DNA of 64,000 nucleotides from Halichondria panicea (Eukaryota > Porifera > Demospongiae > Suberitida > Halichondriidae). The position numbers and the translations under genes are program-made. Shown here in pieces: positions 30,604-41,946 of this stretch. Each line of letters opens with the position of its first letter. Within the stretch, counting starts at the first letter, position 1. The stretch covers positions 4,159,502 to 4,223,501 of the forward strand of contig NC_087393.1 in assembly GCF_963675165.1 (NCBI RefSeq), in the 5' to 3' direction. Below the pieces are notes generated by a model that saw only the letters and a program-made list of their open reading frames with translations, ran no database searches and had not been told where the DNA came from.

Positions 30604-32147
30604 CTAAAAGTCAACATTTCCCTTCGGTGAGTCAAAGTACTTGACTCCTGGTAGTACACAGAGTATCTCAAAAAGAAGATTGGCCCCCATATTGGCCGTG
30701 GCTCCACTCGGATCAAACAGAGGGTTCACCTGTACATGGAGTAATAGAGCTATAAATATTGCTACACAAGTATATCCATTAATGATTACATAACAATACA
30801 CTATAATATATAAATACGTGGTTTTTTGTCAAGTTTCTCACCTCAACAACATCGGCACCAATCAGATTGAGACCCCTGCAACCCCTCACTATCTCCAAGG
30901 CCTGGATGGGGGTGAGTCCAGCTGTCTCAAGAGTACCTGCAAATAGGAACGAACACATTATAATACTACGAGACAATGTTGTTTGCTAATACTTTGTCGC
31001 AGCACTTATTTGCCTTGGACAAAAAAACTCAACGATGATGCTGTCACTGTCAGCATCAAGATTCACAAACACACTACAGTTTTATATAGTGCTCACCAGT
31101 TCCAGGACAATCCATGGAGTCAATAGCATCAATATCAAATGTCAGGTACACAGGCATATCTCCCAGCTCTTTCCTAATCTTAGCCATCAGGGTATCCAAA
31201 GACCTGTGCCAGCACTCGTTAGCGAATACCATTTTTAGACCCTGCAAACATTTATATCAATATCAAATTTAGTGATGACAGGCTGTGTATGCATGCATGC
31301 TTGTCTCGTTTTTTTCATATAAACTGAAACTCAAAGGCCATGCAATAATTATAATTATCGCTATTTGGGACATGCAATCTAACAATACTCTATTCTCGCA
31401 TTTGCATGCACTCACCAAATTTTGTGCCCATTCATAGACCTCAGAGTATTCATCAACACTGTACATGCTCCCTCTCAAGCCAATCTGATACACATGCTCA
31501 GGACTAAGCAAATCTTCCTCCAGTGCTCTCCTGAACGGTGTGCTGTGAGCCAGTTTCTCTCCCATCATGTTGTCGTAGAGATCGGTGTGAGCATCAATCT
31601 GTATCATTGCAACTCGACCGTACTTTTCTTTCATGGCTTGAAGAATCGGGTATGATAATGTGTGATCCCCACCCATCGTTATAGGGATGCATCCAGCACT
31701 AGCGACTCGTCTGTAGTAATCGGAAATCACATTGACAGTTCTCTTCAAGTTGAATGGGACCACAGGTACATCTCCGATATCTGCCACCTGTATCGACTCA
31801 AATGGTGCAGCCCCTGTCATATTGACAGAGCGAATGATCGTTGACTCTTGTCGTAATTGCCTGGGGGCAAGACGGGTGCCAGTACGCCCAGATACTCCGT
31901 TATCCATGGGGATACCAACAAAGCAGGCGTCCAATCCCTCGGGCTTGTTGTCCTGATGTGGAAGTCTAAAGGTAGTTGCAATTCCTCCAGATCTTGGCAT
32001 GTCGTGACCGCTCAGTGGCTGATTAAACTTCTTATTCATGGATTTTGCAGTGATGTGAAGAGATCTATTGCCAGCTTGCTTGGAGGCGCTTTGGTGAGCC
32101 AGTTTTGTAACAGACGTAAGTGTGAAGTTTCCAATTCTGAAGGCCAT
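30604..32147 (-). CDS. AGMAT: Agmatinase / ureohydrolase, probably mitochondrial
   Basis: Arginase-superfamily manganese hydrolase; agmatinases convert agmatine to putrescine and urea. Four exons, 32147-31416, 31241-31097, 30936-30842 and 30729-30604, give 365 residues. The metal-binding signatures are present in order: GGDHT (159-163), DAHTD (185-189) and DIDAID (280-285) with PGTG. The body follows vertebrate AGMAT closely as I recall it ([56 protein letters not shown]). The first 35 residues are basic and hydroxylated without acids, as expected of a mitochondrial presequence. Odd points: the usual DP after the third motif is SM ([14 protein letters not shown]), and TPE is TLE. True arginase is less likely. 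Some animal AGMAT-like enzymes prefer other guanidino substrates, so agmatine specificity is inference. Confidence 0.9.
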
Positions 32148-32587
32148 GATGAAAACGTGTTGACAGTTAGTATTATTCTAGTCTGTATGCAGCTTTATTT
32201 TATAGGGATGTAAGCTACCATACACATGCAGCTCTATTGAGCATGTGCAGTAGACTCTGCATGTCTACTTCCTCAATTGCATTGACTGATGCCTTTAGAT
32301 GGGCTCCTCTATAGATGCTAGCTGTTCCTTCCTTTCCAAGTTCCTGCCACTAACTCTAGGGCACTGTTTACACACTTGTGGTAAACGCTTTAATACCCTC
32401 TATTTTGTGGTCAATTTTTATAATAAACATCAACAATTATTGAGCCATTTATCTTTTCCACAAAATCAAGCTGGAATGACATGAAATTAAAATGCACATA
32501 GGACCGTATGTGTCTTTACATAGGACTTCTAAACCGTATGTGTCTTATATGTATTACATTTTGCAATGAAAGCACCGCGGATGCTGA

Positions 32588-33104
32588 TGCCTCGGTGGAG
32601 GTGCCAAAGCTACATAACTAATAGCTAGCTTTTATACACAATTATGATGAATTTTGCTGCATGCAATCGCGGAAACTCAAATAGTGGGTAATGATCGACC
32701 ATGATTGTTGTTAAAAACGATCGATGGCATCGACGATGCCAAAAGTTCAAGTAATGGCTGCAAGTCAGCAGAGTCTTGCAGCTCTCTTCTCACTCGTGCA
32801 TCTACCAATAGCTAGCGTTCTAGTGCAGAGGTAACTACTAAGTAGAGAAGCAACACTCTGTGAACAAGTTTTGCTACGGACTCTTCTGAAAAGGCTGCAA
32901 TGGCATTTAAGCAAAACTAGGCATAACTCGAAAACGAAGCTTTATTTTGCAAATCCACAAATAGCATGCCAAGAAAACATGACTAGAAGCCTATTGAAAC
33001 TCTTACTTGCACTTCATTGATCCTTGAGCAGCTGAAATAGTCTACACACACACAGACACACAAACACACTACCGTATACCTCGCTTGCGCATGCGCACCG
33101 AGGC
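32588..33104 (-). repeat. Dispersed repeat 'A', complete copy
   Basis: Bounded by tgcctcggtgg at 32588 and gcgcaccgaggct ending near 33104, i.e. short inverted ends TGCCTCGGTG/CACCGAGGC-. Just inside the right end is the tgcgcatgcgc block and a (ca)n microsatellite. The interior (caacaatcatggtcgat type, cttgcagctctcttctcac) matches copies at 47227-47822 and 63765-64000 and a fragment at 61610-61715. Confidence 0.8.
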
Positions 33105-33529
33105 TAATGACTATAGGCTAGAGAAAGCACCAAAAAAAGTATACTATGGAAATAAGAAAGAGGAAGGAGAGCTGTACATCAATCTGTCACAACATCATTC
33201 AGAAGAAGAAATACAGTAAGAGGTCGCAATATACACAAGCAAGAGAGAGTGGGAGATAGTCTATATATATATATATGTACTGGAAAAACAACAAAGAAAG
33301 AGAGAGTGAGGGAATAGTGGGGAAGAAAAAGGAAAGAGTGGGAAGCTTCAAAATCTTATACCAAACTATATAAATACGACGGTAATAGGTCTATCTCAGT
33401 GTGTGTGTGTGTGTACTGCACAATAACTTGATGCTCTCCCTGCAGTTAGTGGAGGTGCAGCCGACAATGACATACCATGTCAGAACAACGTGGTGTACGG
33501 TGTGTGTGTGTGTGAGTTGATTCAACCCA

Positions 33530-34040
33530 ACACTCTCAGAACTAGAGCACTAAAGTGCAAACCCTCGGCTGGTGACGTGATTATAAAGAAATTATGATCA
33601 GAGGAGTGATATATAAATGCAGTGCATGCAGTATGTATGACTGAGCTGTTTAGCACAGCAACTCAGGAGCAATAGAAACTAAACCAGAATGGACACATGC
33701 TGAAACATTTGAGTAGTGCATGGTACACATGTATACTGTGGACTATATAATTTATGTGATCACAGTGAAGAAGCTATATAGAAGTATGGTCCTATAGTGC
33801 TAGGATTCAGAGTTGCAAAGAAGCCAATCGAGACAATAAATCAGTCACAATTCTAGATTTCTACTTTAGTGACCTTTTTCCATTGTTCCTGGTACGAGAT
33901 CACTGGCAGCTGTAAATACCTAATAGGCCCACCTCAAATAAAGGCCGTGTGTATAGCTGCCAACGTGTAAAAGTTAGCTTTTATTCGACATCGAACCTTT
34001 AACATCAAATCTGCCACTATTAAAAAATTAAAATCGAACT
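33530..34040. repeat. Dispersed repeat 'C', copy 1
   Basis: Shares several blocks with 60325-60600: tagagcactaaagtgcaaac then cctcggctg, cctcaaataaaggccgtgtg, gccaacgtg.aa.agttagct and aatctgccactattaaaa. The family is unknown. No gene is seen from 33.1 to 34.8 kb. Confidence 0.6.
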
Positions 34041-34884
34041 TTCTATCTACTTCCTTCAATCCACTTCCGTTCGTTGTGATGTCATAGTTTTACTGAGCAT
34101 TTACGATGTTATCCAAAGCCCCCAGATACCGGGGGGATATTAGCGCATGCGCAAGCAGTCGATACCAGGCCCATTTCCCTAAGTGAAGTGGAAAGTGCGG
34201 CCTGGGATCGAGGCTATATACGCCCTTGATGACGTACATTATTAATGGCCGTGGGCAATCTGTTATCTGCTTTGTTATTAAAAATATCCACACATATTTA
34301 CTCAAAAACACTGATTGCACACTTGCAGTGGTTTATTGGCCATGAACTAAGACTCCTTAATAGGAAGTTGCATGGTTTCTCTCCTCCAACAATAATTAGT
34401 GGTATAAGTTTACACCATGTACAATTTCTAGTACTAACGGTATGGTTACATGTAAGGTGTATGGCTTGTAACCCTACCCTAGCTACCACTACATAATTAT
34501 AGAGAAAACTAGAGACAGCTCAACAACAAAAGTTTGCAACTGCACCTCAGGCTATATCAAACTTTTATACCCTGCTTGTGCATGTGTAAACAGCACTGCA
34601 AAGTCAGCGTCCCTATATGATCTGCCTCCACAATAAGTGCCCCAAACATGTCTGTGTGACCCCTCGGTTTGCCCAGTGCAGAGAGTGTCAAAATGTTACT
34701 TTGCATGCTGTCTTTTTTCTAGCCACCGGTTCACCTCTTATCACAGGGTAATGTGCAGGAGAGAATTGTTATAGATCATGATATCAACCAGTCTAGCTGC
34801 TGTAATGTGATTAATTATCCATATATATAGTGGGACACACCTGAGATAACAATTCTACAAGGTCTCCTCGGCTCCAGTATGTAT

Positions 34885-34992
34885 CTCAACTGTTGCTATA
34901 GCAGGAATCTTAGTACAACTGCCCTCAAGATTGAGCTCCAATCTGCGCTGAGTACTGTCGGCTTCGTCTTCCTACAAAATCATGGAATGGTA
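34885..34992 (+). pseudogene. Relic of a fifth dioxygenase copy (exon 1 piece)
   Basis: The plus strand reads ALKIELQSALSTVGFVFLQN then HGM, matching exon 1 of copies C and D (ELHSALSTVGFVFLTNHGID). The preceding bases match in nucleotide sequence with frame loss. It is followed by a GTATAT at the donor position, but no later exons were found before copy C at 35825, so it is a truncated duplicate. Confidence 0.75.
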
Positions 34993-34999
34993 TATACTG

Positions 35000-35824
35000 T
35001 AGTTATTGCATGTATAGTATAATACTCTATTGCACAGGGAGCTCAAACTTTACCATCCAGTCCAGTGCATAGACTAAGGCCACCCAAGTGATACTCTGGT
35101 TTCTGGCGGGCGGCTTTTGTCATTATGTCATATTTATTATTTGCTTGTTTTACCTTTTATGAAATCATTAACACATGCACTACTTTATGCCACATGGACC
35201 ACTGTGCGCATGCATAGTAGAAACAATGAGATAGAAATCCATAATCTGATGCGGGCAGTAGACCAGAATTCAAAGTGTCACTCGGAGTGTAGATCTACAA
35301 GGACTGTCAGTCTGTCATGCATGCAGCTATTGCTTGAGCTGTAGTTAATAATACAGGTGCCTCATCTCGTACGTACCATCTTCACACTTTACGTATCTGG
35401 AGGGTATCCAAATGGTCCTTAGCATAATTTATGTTTCAGCGCTGCTCGCGAGACTACATCGACACATGCGTACGTGGGGTAACCTGCAAGAGTGAATATA
35501 GAGTCTAATTGATTTAATTCTGATCTCTACCAAGTCTAAGATTTCAGTCATGCAGACACCTAGATTTACCAGCATACGTAGACTACCTGAGGCGCTAGGC
35601 TCTGAGGTAACACAATTCTGCCTCCTCCCCTCCAGTACCAGAGTACAGCTCTCAATATAAATTTGGTAAAGATTGTTAATGGTTCAGTATAATAATGGTG
35701 CTCGAATGTAGACTTGTGGATCTAACGATCATGGAACAGGGGGAGAGGAGGCCCAGCACAGTACAGTACAGATCAGAAGGGCTAATGCCTAGAATAGACT
35801 CTACCCGGCACAGACAAAATTGAA
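35000..35824. other. Upstream region of dioxygenase copy C, no gene seen
   Basis: No supported open frame or repeat. It presumably contains the copy-C promoter; no TATA or initiator can be singled out. Confidence 0.4.
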
Positions 35825-37793
35825 ATGGCCACCACTAGCATCTATGCTAGCAGTGAAGTTGAAGCTATTCCAGTTATTGATTTCAGTGACATTCTCTCTG
35901 GCTCCAAGGATCTAGGCAACTGCCCTCAAGTTAAAGAGCTCCATTCTGCGCTGAGTACTGTCGGCTTCGTCTTCCTGACTAATCATGGGATCGACAAAAA
36001 AATGGTAGAGTCTACCGTAGTTGTTGCAACTTTTCCATCCAACCCCGAGTCCCCAATTACTCCACTCTATTCTAGGGTTAAAAATTATGTATTGTAAAAT
36101 CTCTCCTTGTGATTTACAGGTGCCATTACATGCATGTAAATCACAGTAATGGTTATGAGAGAAATATATTCAGAGTGTTGCCTTTAATCGAATATGGTAG
36201 GTGGACAAGGTATTCAAGATGTCGGAGACCTTTTTCACTCAAGATATTTCTGCAAAGAAACCATTCATCAGAAGAGAACATATCGGAAATGATGGCTATG
36301 TCTGTATGGAGCAAGAAAGGTTGGTTTCTGGTCGATTATGCACTGGGAATATTACTATAATAAAGACAGTTCACTATTTTTGTCATAGATATGTGGTTGT
36401 TTTCCCAATGTAGTGTAAACCCCACCCAACCGGGAGACCTGAAGGAGTGCTATAATATTTGCAAGACAGCTATTCCAGTAAAAAACATAGTTCTATATCT
36501 ATATAGCTGTCAAATATTACATTATTATCCTACAACAGTGTCCTGATTTGCTTGAAGACTGCATAAAAGATTTATTCTTTGAATCGAATAAAACTCTGGC
36601 ATTGAAGATTCTGGAAGTGATGGGCTATGCCTTTGAATTGAAGGTTTGTTTAATATACTTTTGCTTGCATTGCAGTTAGTATAGTAGGTTTTTGTTTGCA
36701 TGGTCTTCTACTTGCTTGCCCAGCATAATTTGTTTTCTAGGATCCACAGTTCTTCGTGAAACGGCATCAGAAGATTGGGCAAGGCTCGTCTGAGAGCTAC
36801 ACTACACTGCGTCTCCTCTATTACCCTCCTCTTCCACCCTCCCTCAACCTTAAACCGGGACAGCTAAGGTGTGGAGAGCACGTGGACTACGGGTCAATTA
36901 CTCTTCTCTTTCAGGATCCTAATGGCGGCCTTCAAGTGAGTGCATAGATGAACTACTGTCTATCCAGTGTTCATGCATGGGCCCTACTAACATTGGGAAA
37001 TAAGTGTGTTATACCTGATTAATATACTCTCTATACTCAAAGATACGGTTCCTTGCCACTTTTATGTACATTGTACAACCTTTTCGCCTCACTTTAAACG
37101 CAACAATCGTGCAATCACAACAGTGTGCACATGCATACAGCCGGGACCACGGCTTATAGGCTCTGTACACTAGTCTGCACACTTGAGGTCAATAATATTA
37201 GTGTAGCATTTCTGCTTTTTGTTTTTTAATTTTCGAGTGAGGTGAAGAGGGTTGTACCTTTAAGAGCCTCTGTAATATGACGTGTATACTGTGCACCATC
37301 TATATAATAGGTGAAGAAGAAGGGTGGGGGGTACATTGATGTACCCTACATTGATGGTGCTGTGCTGGTCAATTTGGGAGCTCTGATGCAGCAATGGACC
37401 GGAGATAAGTACCCAGCAACGGTAATTTTATTGCTGTCTTTGTTCCCAATCCTGGAACGAACTACAAACCACAATAATTATTCCTTTTATATATAATTTT
37501 ATTAGTCACCACTATTATAATTATGTCTAGATAATGCGGGTTGTCTGCAGACAAGAGATTAATTAGTACTCACGTCATTAAAAGCCCTTTAACATTCCAT
37601 GCAGCCTCATCGTGTTCTTGTGCCCGATGATGAAACTGTGAAGGAAAGAGTGAGACAGTCCATTGCCTTCTTTGTCCACCCTGACAACGAGGTGCTCGTG
37701 GAGACCATCGATGGGTCCAACAAGTATCCACCTATCACTGCCCTTGAAGACACTTTCAGACGCTTAAAACAATCCTACTTTCCTGTTGACTGA
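35825..37793 (+). CDS. IPNS-like 2OG-Fe(II) dioxygenase, copy C
   Basis: Seven exons: 35825-36004, 36201-36319, 36414-36477, 36539-36643, 36741-36935, 37311-37421 and 37605-37793, giving 320 residues. The N-terminal DIOX_N part has AIPVIDFSDILSGSKDL and VGFVFLTNHGID. Iron ligands are H203 and D205 (GEHVDYGSITLLFQD) and H260 (PHRVLVPDDE), and the RxS motif is R275-S277 (RQSIAFFVHP). This is the compact, apparently undisturbed member of the plus-strand pair. Copy D shares nearly identical late exons, so the two are recent duplicates. The exon-2 donor is GTTGGT, a non-consensus site also used by copy D. Related animal and fungal proteins are mostly uncharacterised; substrates cannot be predicted. 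Confidence 0.9.
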
Positions 37794-37910
37794 CTGTCTC
37801 TATATTTAACACACGCAAGTAGTTCTATAGGTGTATTAATTGCTGTAAACATTTTGCTTGTTGGTTAATTTGAAATGTACTGTACCCTCTTTCTATAATT
37901 GTGTATACTA

Positions 37911-38129
37911 TACCGTATTACTAGAATGTTTTGCGAGCATCAAACATATGCGAACTTTGCGAGGGTTGATCGATTCGCAACAATAAAATCGCAAAACCTA
38001 AATTATTGCTAGTAAATACACACGATCCTTGCCAGAACGCAATAGGTAGATCGCAAAGGGTCAAATTTTCTGCTGATTTGGTTCATTCGCAAAGGTTTTT
38101 CACCCGCAAAATATTCTAGTAATACGGTA
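37911..38129. mobile_element. 219-bp mariner-type MITE
   Basis: The termini taccgtattactagaat and attctagtaatacggta are inverted repeats extending into ttttgcg/cgcaaaa. TA dinucleotides flank the element at 37909-37910 and 38130-38131. The homologous flank of copy D (about 48525-48555) runs gtgtactgtatacatatcta with no insert. TA duplication and size fit a Tc1/mariner MITE. Confidence 0.85.
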
Positions 38130-38576
38130 TACAGATCTACTAGCCAAGATTATATGGCTGAGAGAAGCAACTTTATAGCTATAGCTAGTACTACTTACAC
38201 TGAGCATGCATGGCAGCCAATGTAACTAATTTTTCATTGATGATATTCACCCTGGATGACCTCCTTGAGTGCTCTATCGGCCATTATAGAATTTAAAGTT
38301 CCTATTAGCAAGGAGCACATGAAGAAAGAATTTCATGTGCTCCTGTCAGTAAGGTGCATATGGGGATTTTTTCACTTGGGAGTTGGTACTAATTAAACGT
38401 CGTGCATAGGAGTACTAGGTTTCTGTACGTATCTTCAGAGATTGCTTCGATCTCCTGTGTGTAACAAAAGCTATTGACAGAATTAACTATTGAGGTTTTT
38501 GTCGGCATACAATACAGCAAGTCAAGACATGACAGTTCCTACAAGGCGGCTTCATGGTATACATGTACATGCATGC

Positions 38577-38665
38577 AGTGGCGGATCCAGAGGGGGTTCT
38601 TTGGGTTCAATTGAACCCCCTTTGAGAAATTCAAATTCAATTCAAATTCAAATTCAACATGATTT
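38577..38665 (+). repeat. hAT-type transposon end fragment
   Basis: The segment cagtggcggatccagagggg is a terminus widely seen in invertebrate hAT-like elements. It is followed by an inverted gggttcaattgaacccc and a run of caaattcaaattc units. The other end is not found within the window, so this is a truncated relic. Confidence 0.5.
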
Positions 38666-38799
38666 TACAGCATTAAAGACAAAATAAGTTCTGAATAAAT
38701 ATATATAGCACTGACCTAGTATAATGCTGATGGCAAGCCTGTAGACACAGGTTACCAATTATATAAACTAACAACATTTGTTGCATGGGCACTTGAAGT

Positions 38800-39300
38800 G
38801 GAAGGTGCAGGGAGCGTCAGAATCAAAATTGCTGAGGAAGTGTTGCCAGAGGAGATTCTTCAATTTGCTTTGATATAGCTGCTCGTGAGGTTTATGTTTA
38901 GTGGTGGCAGGTTATTCCATAGTCTTGGGAGAAGATTGTAATAGAAATGTGTGGACGTGTTCGTACGTGAGTACTTGTGGCTTAGTCTATGATTGTCTGA
39001 GGATCTGGTGTAGCCTGCAGTTGGTGTTATATAATCCAAAATGTTGTATCTTGGAGTTCTGTTTTTGTAAGAGTTTACGTAGAACATGATGTCTGCCAGT
39101 TCCAGATGGTACATAAGAGGGAGGAGATTTAGAGTCTTTCCTTGTAGGTTAGCGTTGATTGACCTTGGCCAAGAATGAACTTCGTCGCTCTCCTCTGAAT
39201 TTTTTCTAGAGATAGGATATCTTTGATGAGCATCGGCCTCCATAATACTGAGCCATACAACAATTGAGAAAGAAGTGAGTGGGAGACTCAAGCAACTAGT
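38800..39300 (-). pseudogene. LINE ORF2 C-terminal remnant
   Basis: The minus strand reads LLPLMYHLELADIMFYVNSY, then DYITPTAGYTRSSDNHRLSH, then FYYNLLPRLWNNLPPLNINL, the characteristic tail of CR1/RTE-like non-LTR ORF2 proteins. The preceding AEKIQRRATKF-type segment lies in a different frame (near 39200), so the copy is frameshifted and 5'-truncated. Confidence 0.85.
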
Positions 39301-39306
39301 TAGCAA

Positions 39307-40834
39307 GTTGTTCCTTTCTTACTAGCTTTCACATGCACTTCTCACTTATCTTTAGTCCTTGTTAGTCCTGCGAAGCTTTGTCTGTGCAGTTTCAGTGACT
39401 ATGAAGGCTAAAAATAGTCTCGCACAGCCAGCCCCGGATGTTTTCTATTTGAACGCTAGGTCGATAACATGGTGAACTTCCTATGTACAAGTTGTGTCGA
39501 CACGCCGAAGATTTCTCGGCGTGTTAACCGCTGCGGTCAACTGGAGGCAAAAAGAAGGAAAGATAGTTATGCAAAGCAGCCTCTTGTTGCCCAACTTGCT
39601 ACAGTTTCTAGATAACAATAATGGCTTATTTATGTCCTAAGACTATCTCAGAAGATCACAAAGAGAGAGAAGTTCCATGGGTAGTTGTACAGAAGCAAGA
39701 GCTGAGTTGTAGATAATTAGCTTCAACTTCAAGGATGTCTCCTACTAGTACTACATCTATCTCTTTCCTTGGCAATCTGTTGTAGAAATTACAACAATGG
39801 GTAAGGAATCGTTATGATGAATTAGATGAAGTTGTATGTGAGCTCCTCCCTGACAAACAAACTGTAGTCTAGGTAACGGCCTTATCAGTCAAGTAGGCTA
39901 AAAATCTGTGTCCTTTGATGTAAGCTTTGATGTCTCTTTGTGCATATGTAGTTATAAAAAAAAAAAAAAAGAAACCTTTGACTAGCTAGGAAGAGTAGCA
40001 GCAGCAGTAGTAGTAGGAAGAGTAGCAGTAGTAGTAGTAGCAGTGCAAGCAGGACTAGACTAGATTAAAAAGTTGGTGGAAAGAATAACTGACCGTTTGG
40101 ACGTCACCTGGCTGCCAGACTTTCATCTGGACTCTTCCCCCTGAGTAGCTGGCCTTTCTCTAAGCCACAAAACTGAGCAAGAAGCTGAAGAAGCAGCTAG
40201 ACAGAGACATGTACCTAGCCTTGAGAATTGGGAGGCGTGGCTCAACTAGTTAGCCCAGCCCAGAGGAATTGTTACCGTGGGTACTGAACAACCGTAGAAG
40301 TAGGGCTACCCCTGGCTTTACTGAATTAACTAGCTGTGTCTGCTGTCTAGTTGGACCAGATTTAGCTAGATAATGGGGTAGAGAATAGTTGAGCGGTGCT
40401 GTGTGTAGCTTGAACTGTACTGGCTGGCAAGAATCTAGTAAGCACCCTATGCACTGATAACTCGTCAGAATGGAGGGTATGTTCTAGGGATCTGGACAGC
40501 TGTACATCCAAAGGAGCCAGGGAGTGCCAATCATCTTCTCCCAGTCTCTGACACGCTAAACAAAAGGAGCTAGAACTGGGAGTCCCAGCTAGAATTGCTA
40601 GCCTGATCTAGAATGACATGGAGGCGTGGTGAGGCGGGATCCACACTAATTGATCGACCTACCTGTTCCAGATTTCACAAATGGCAAGGAAAGGGTTAAA
40701 GCCACACAACATCACGTGAGCCCAACATTGCTGAGTGAGGCAAGTTTTTTACATTGAGTTCTCAAGATGCATGACTAAATTACTTGTTACTAGTTATTTA
40801 GAGAAGTCTGAAATAGGATTGTAGCTTCCCAGTA
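39307..40834. other. Repeat-rich spacer without genes
   Basis: Contains a poly(A) run at about 39956-39970 and trinucleotide-like agtagcagtagtag stretches (39995-40045). No open frame has splice support. The sequence is richer in ctagct motifs than its surroundings. Confidence 0.5.
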
Positions 40835-41846
40835 TTATATGAAGTGGCTTGCCCCAGCCTGCCTGCTCATTTTGTGTTGCTGCAAGCTGTTGAGAGTCTA
40901 GTCATAGACAGTAAAAGCTTGAAGCTAAGCCTTAGCTCCAGCTGGATATATAGTTCTGTGACACAGGCTGTGTGACTAATAGTAACTCACAAAAGAATTG
41001 GAAATACTCATCAGCTAGCTAGCTAGCTGTTTGTTCAAAAGGTCGAATTTTTCCCAGTTTAACAAAATTAAATAGGCTTTAGTGGAGAAAAATTGGTTAG
41101 GAATGAGCCAGAATTCAATCTTGTTATGTAATGGTTCACGTGACAGGCACTTCCGCTCTAGACATCGAGTTGCAAGAACTCTGCAAAGGTCTGTATTATA
41201 TATTGTACAGGGATTTGAGGAGTTCTTGCAACTATAATGTCGAGAGCGGAAGTACCTGTCACGTGAACAGTTACGTAATTATGGTTCATTTCAAACCAAT
41301 TTTTCTCCAATAAAGCCTTTAGGCCTGTTTATTTTGGGAAAAAATCGACCTATACAGGAGGCTTTGCTCTCAAGCTTTTAGGTTGAGGTGGGTATTCGAG
41401 ACTAGCTTTGCTCTGCATATAATTATCTGCAAGCCTTTGCACCACAGCTAAAGCTATCCTTGAGCCCAATCGTGAGCTACTACTATTAGTCTGTCACACA
41501 AACTGTATCCAGCTGGAGCTAGCCTAAGAGAGATTTTACTAAGACTAGTGATACACTTTCAACAGCTTACGGGCAGGCTGGGGCAAGTAGTAGCTCACAA
41601 AACGATTAGAATCTCAAGGATAGCTTCAGCTGACAACCTGCTGTGGTGCAAAGCCTTTATATTTACCAAAGGCTCTTAGCTTTCTGATGTAAGTCGATGT
41701 TTTCCCAGTTTAACAAAAATGAATAGGCTCTATTGGAGAAAAATTGGTTTGGAATGAGCCAAAATTCAATCTTGTTACCAAGGTTCACGTGACAGGTACT
41801 TCCGCTCTCGACAATACAGTTGCAAGAACTCCTCAAATCCCTGTAG
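40835..41846. repeat. Large nested palindrome upstream of dioxygenase copy D
   Basis: The inner foldback 41031-41361 has arms of about 130 bp (gagaaaaattggttaggaat, cacgtgacaggcacttccgc and complements). Outer blocks also pair: gcttgccccagcctgcc near 40850 with ggcaggctggggcaag near 41571-41590. A further half copy of the inner arm lies at 41690-41846. It ends about 100 bp before the copy-D start codon. Confidence 0.75.
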
Positions 41847-41946
41847 TAGCTTTGGTGTGGCTCAAAAGTCATCATCATCATCATAATTATGACACGAGAC
41901 TGAAAACCACGCCCCTGAGAAAGTGGATCCTTTATACTAAAATTAA

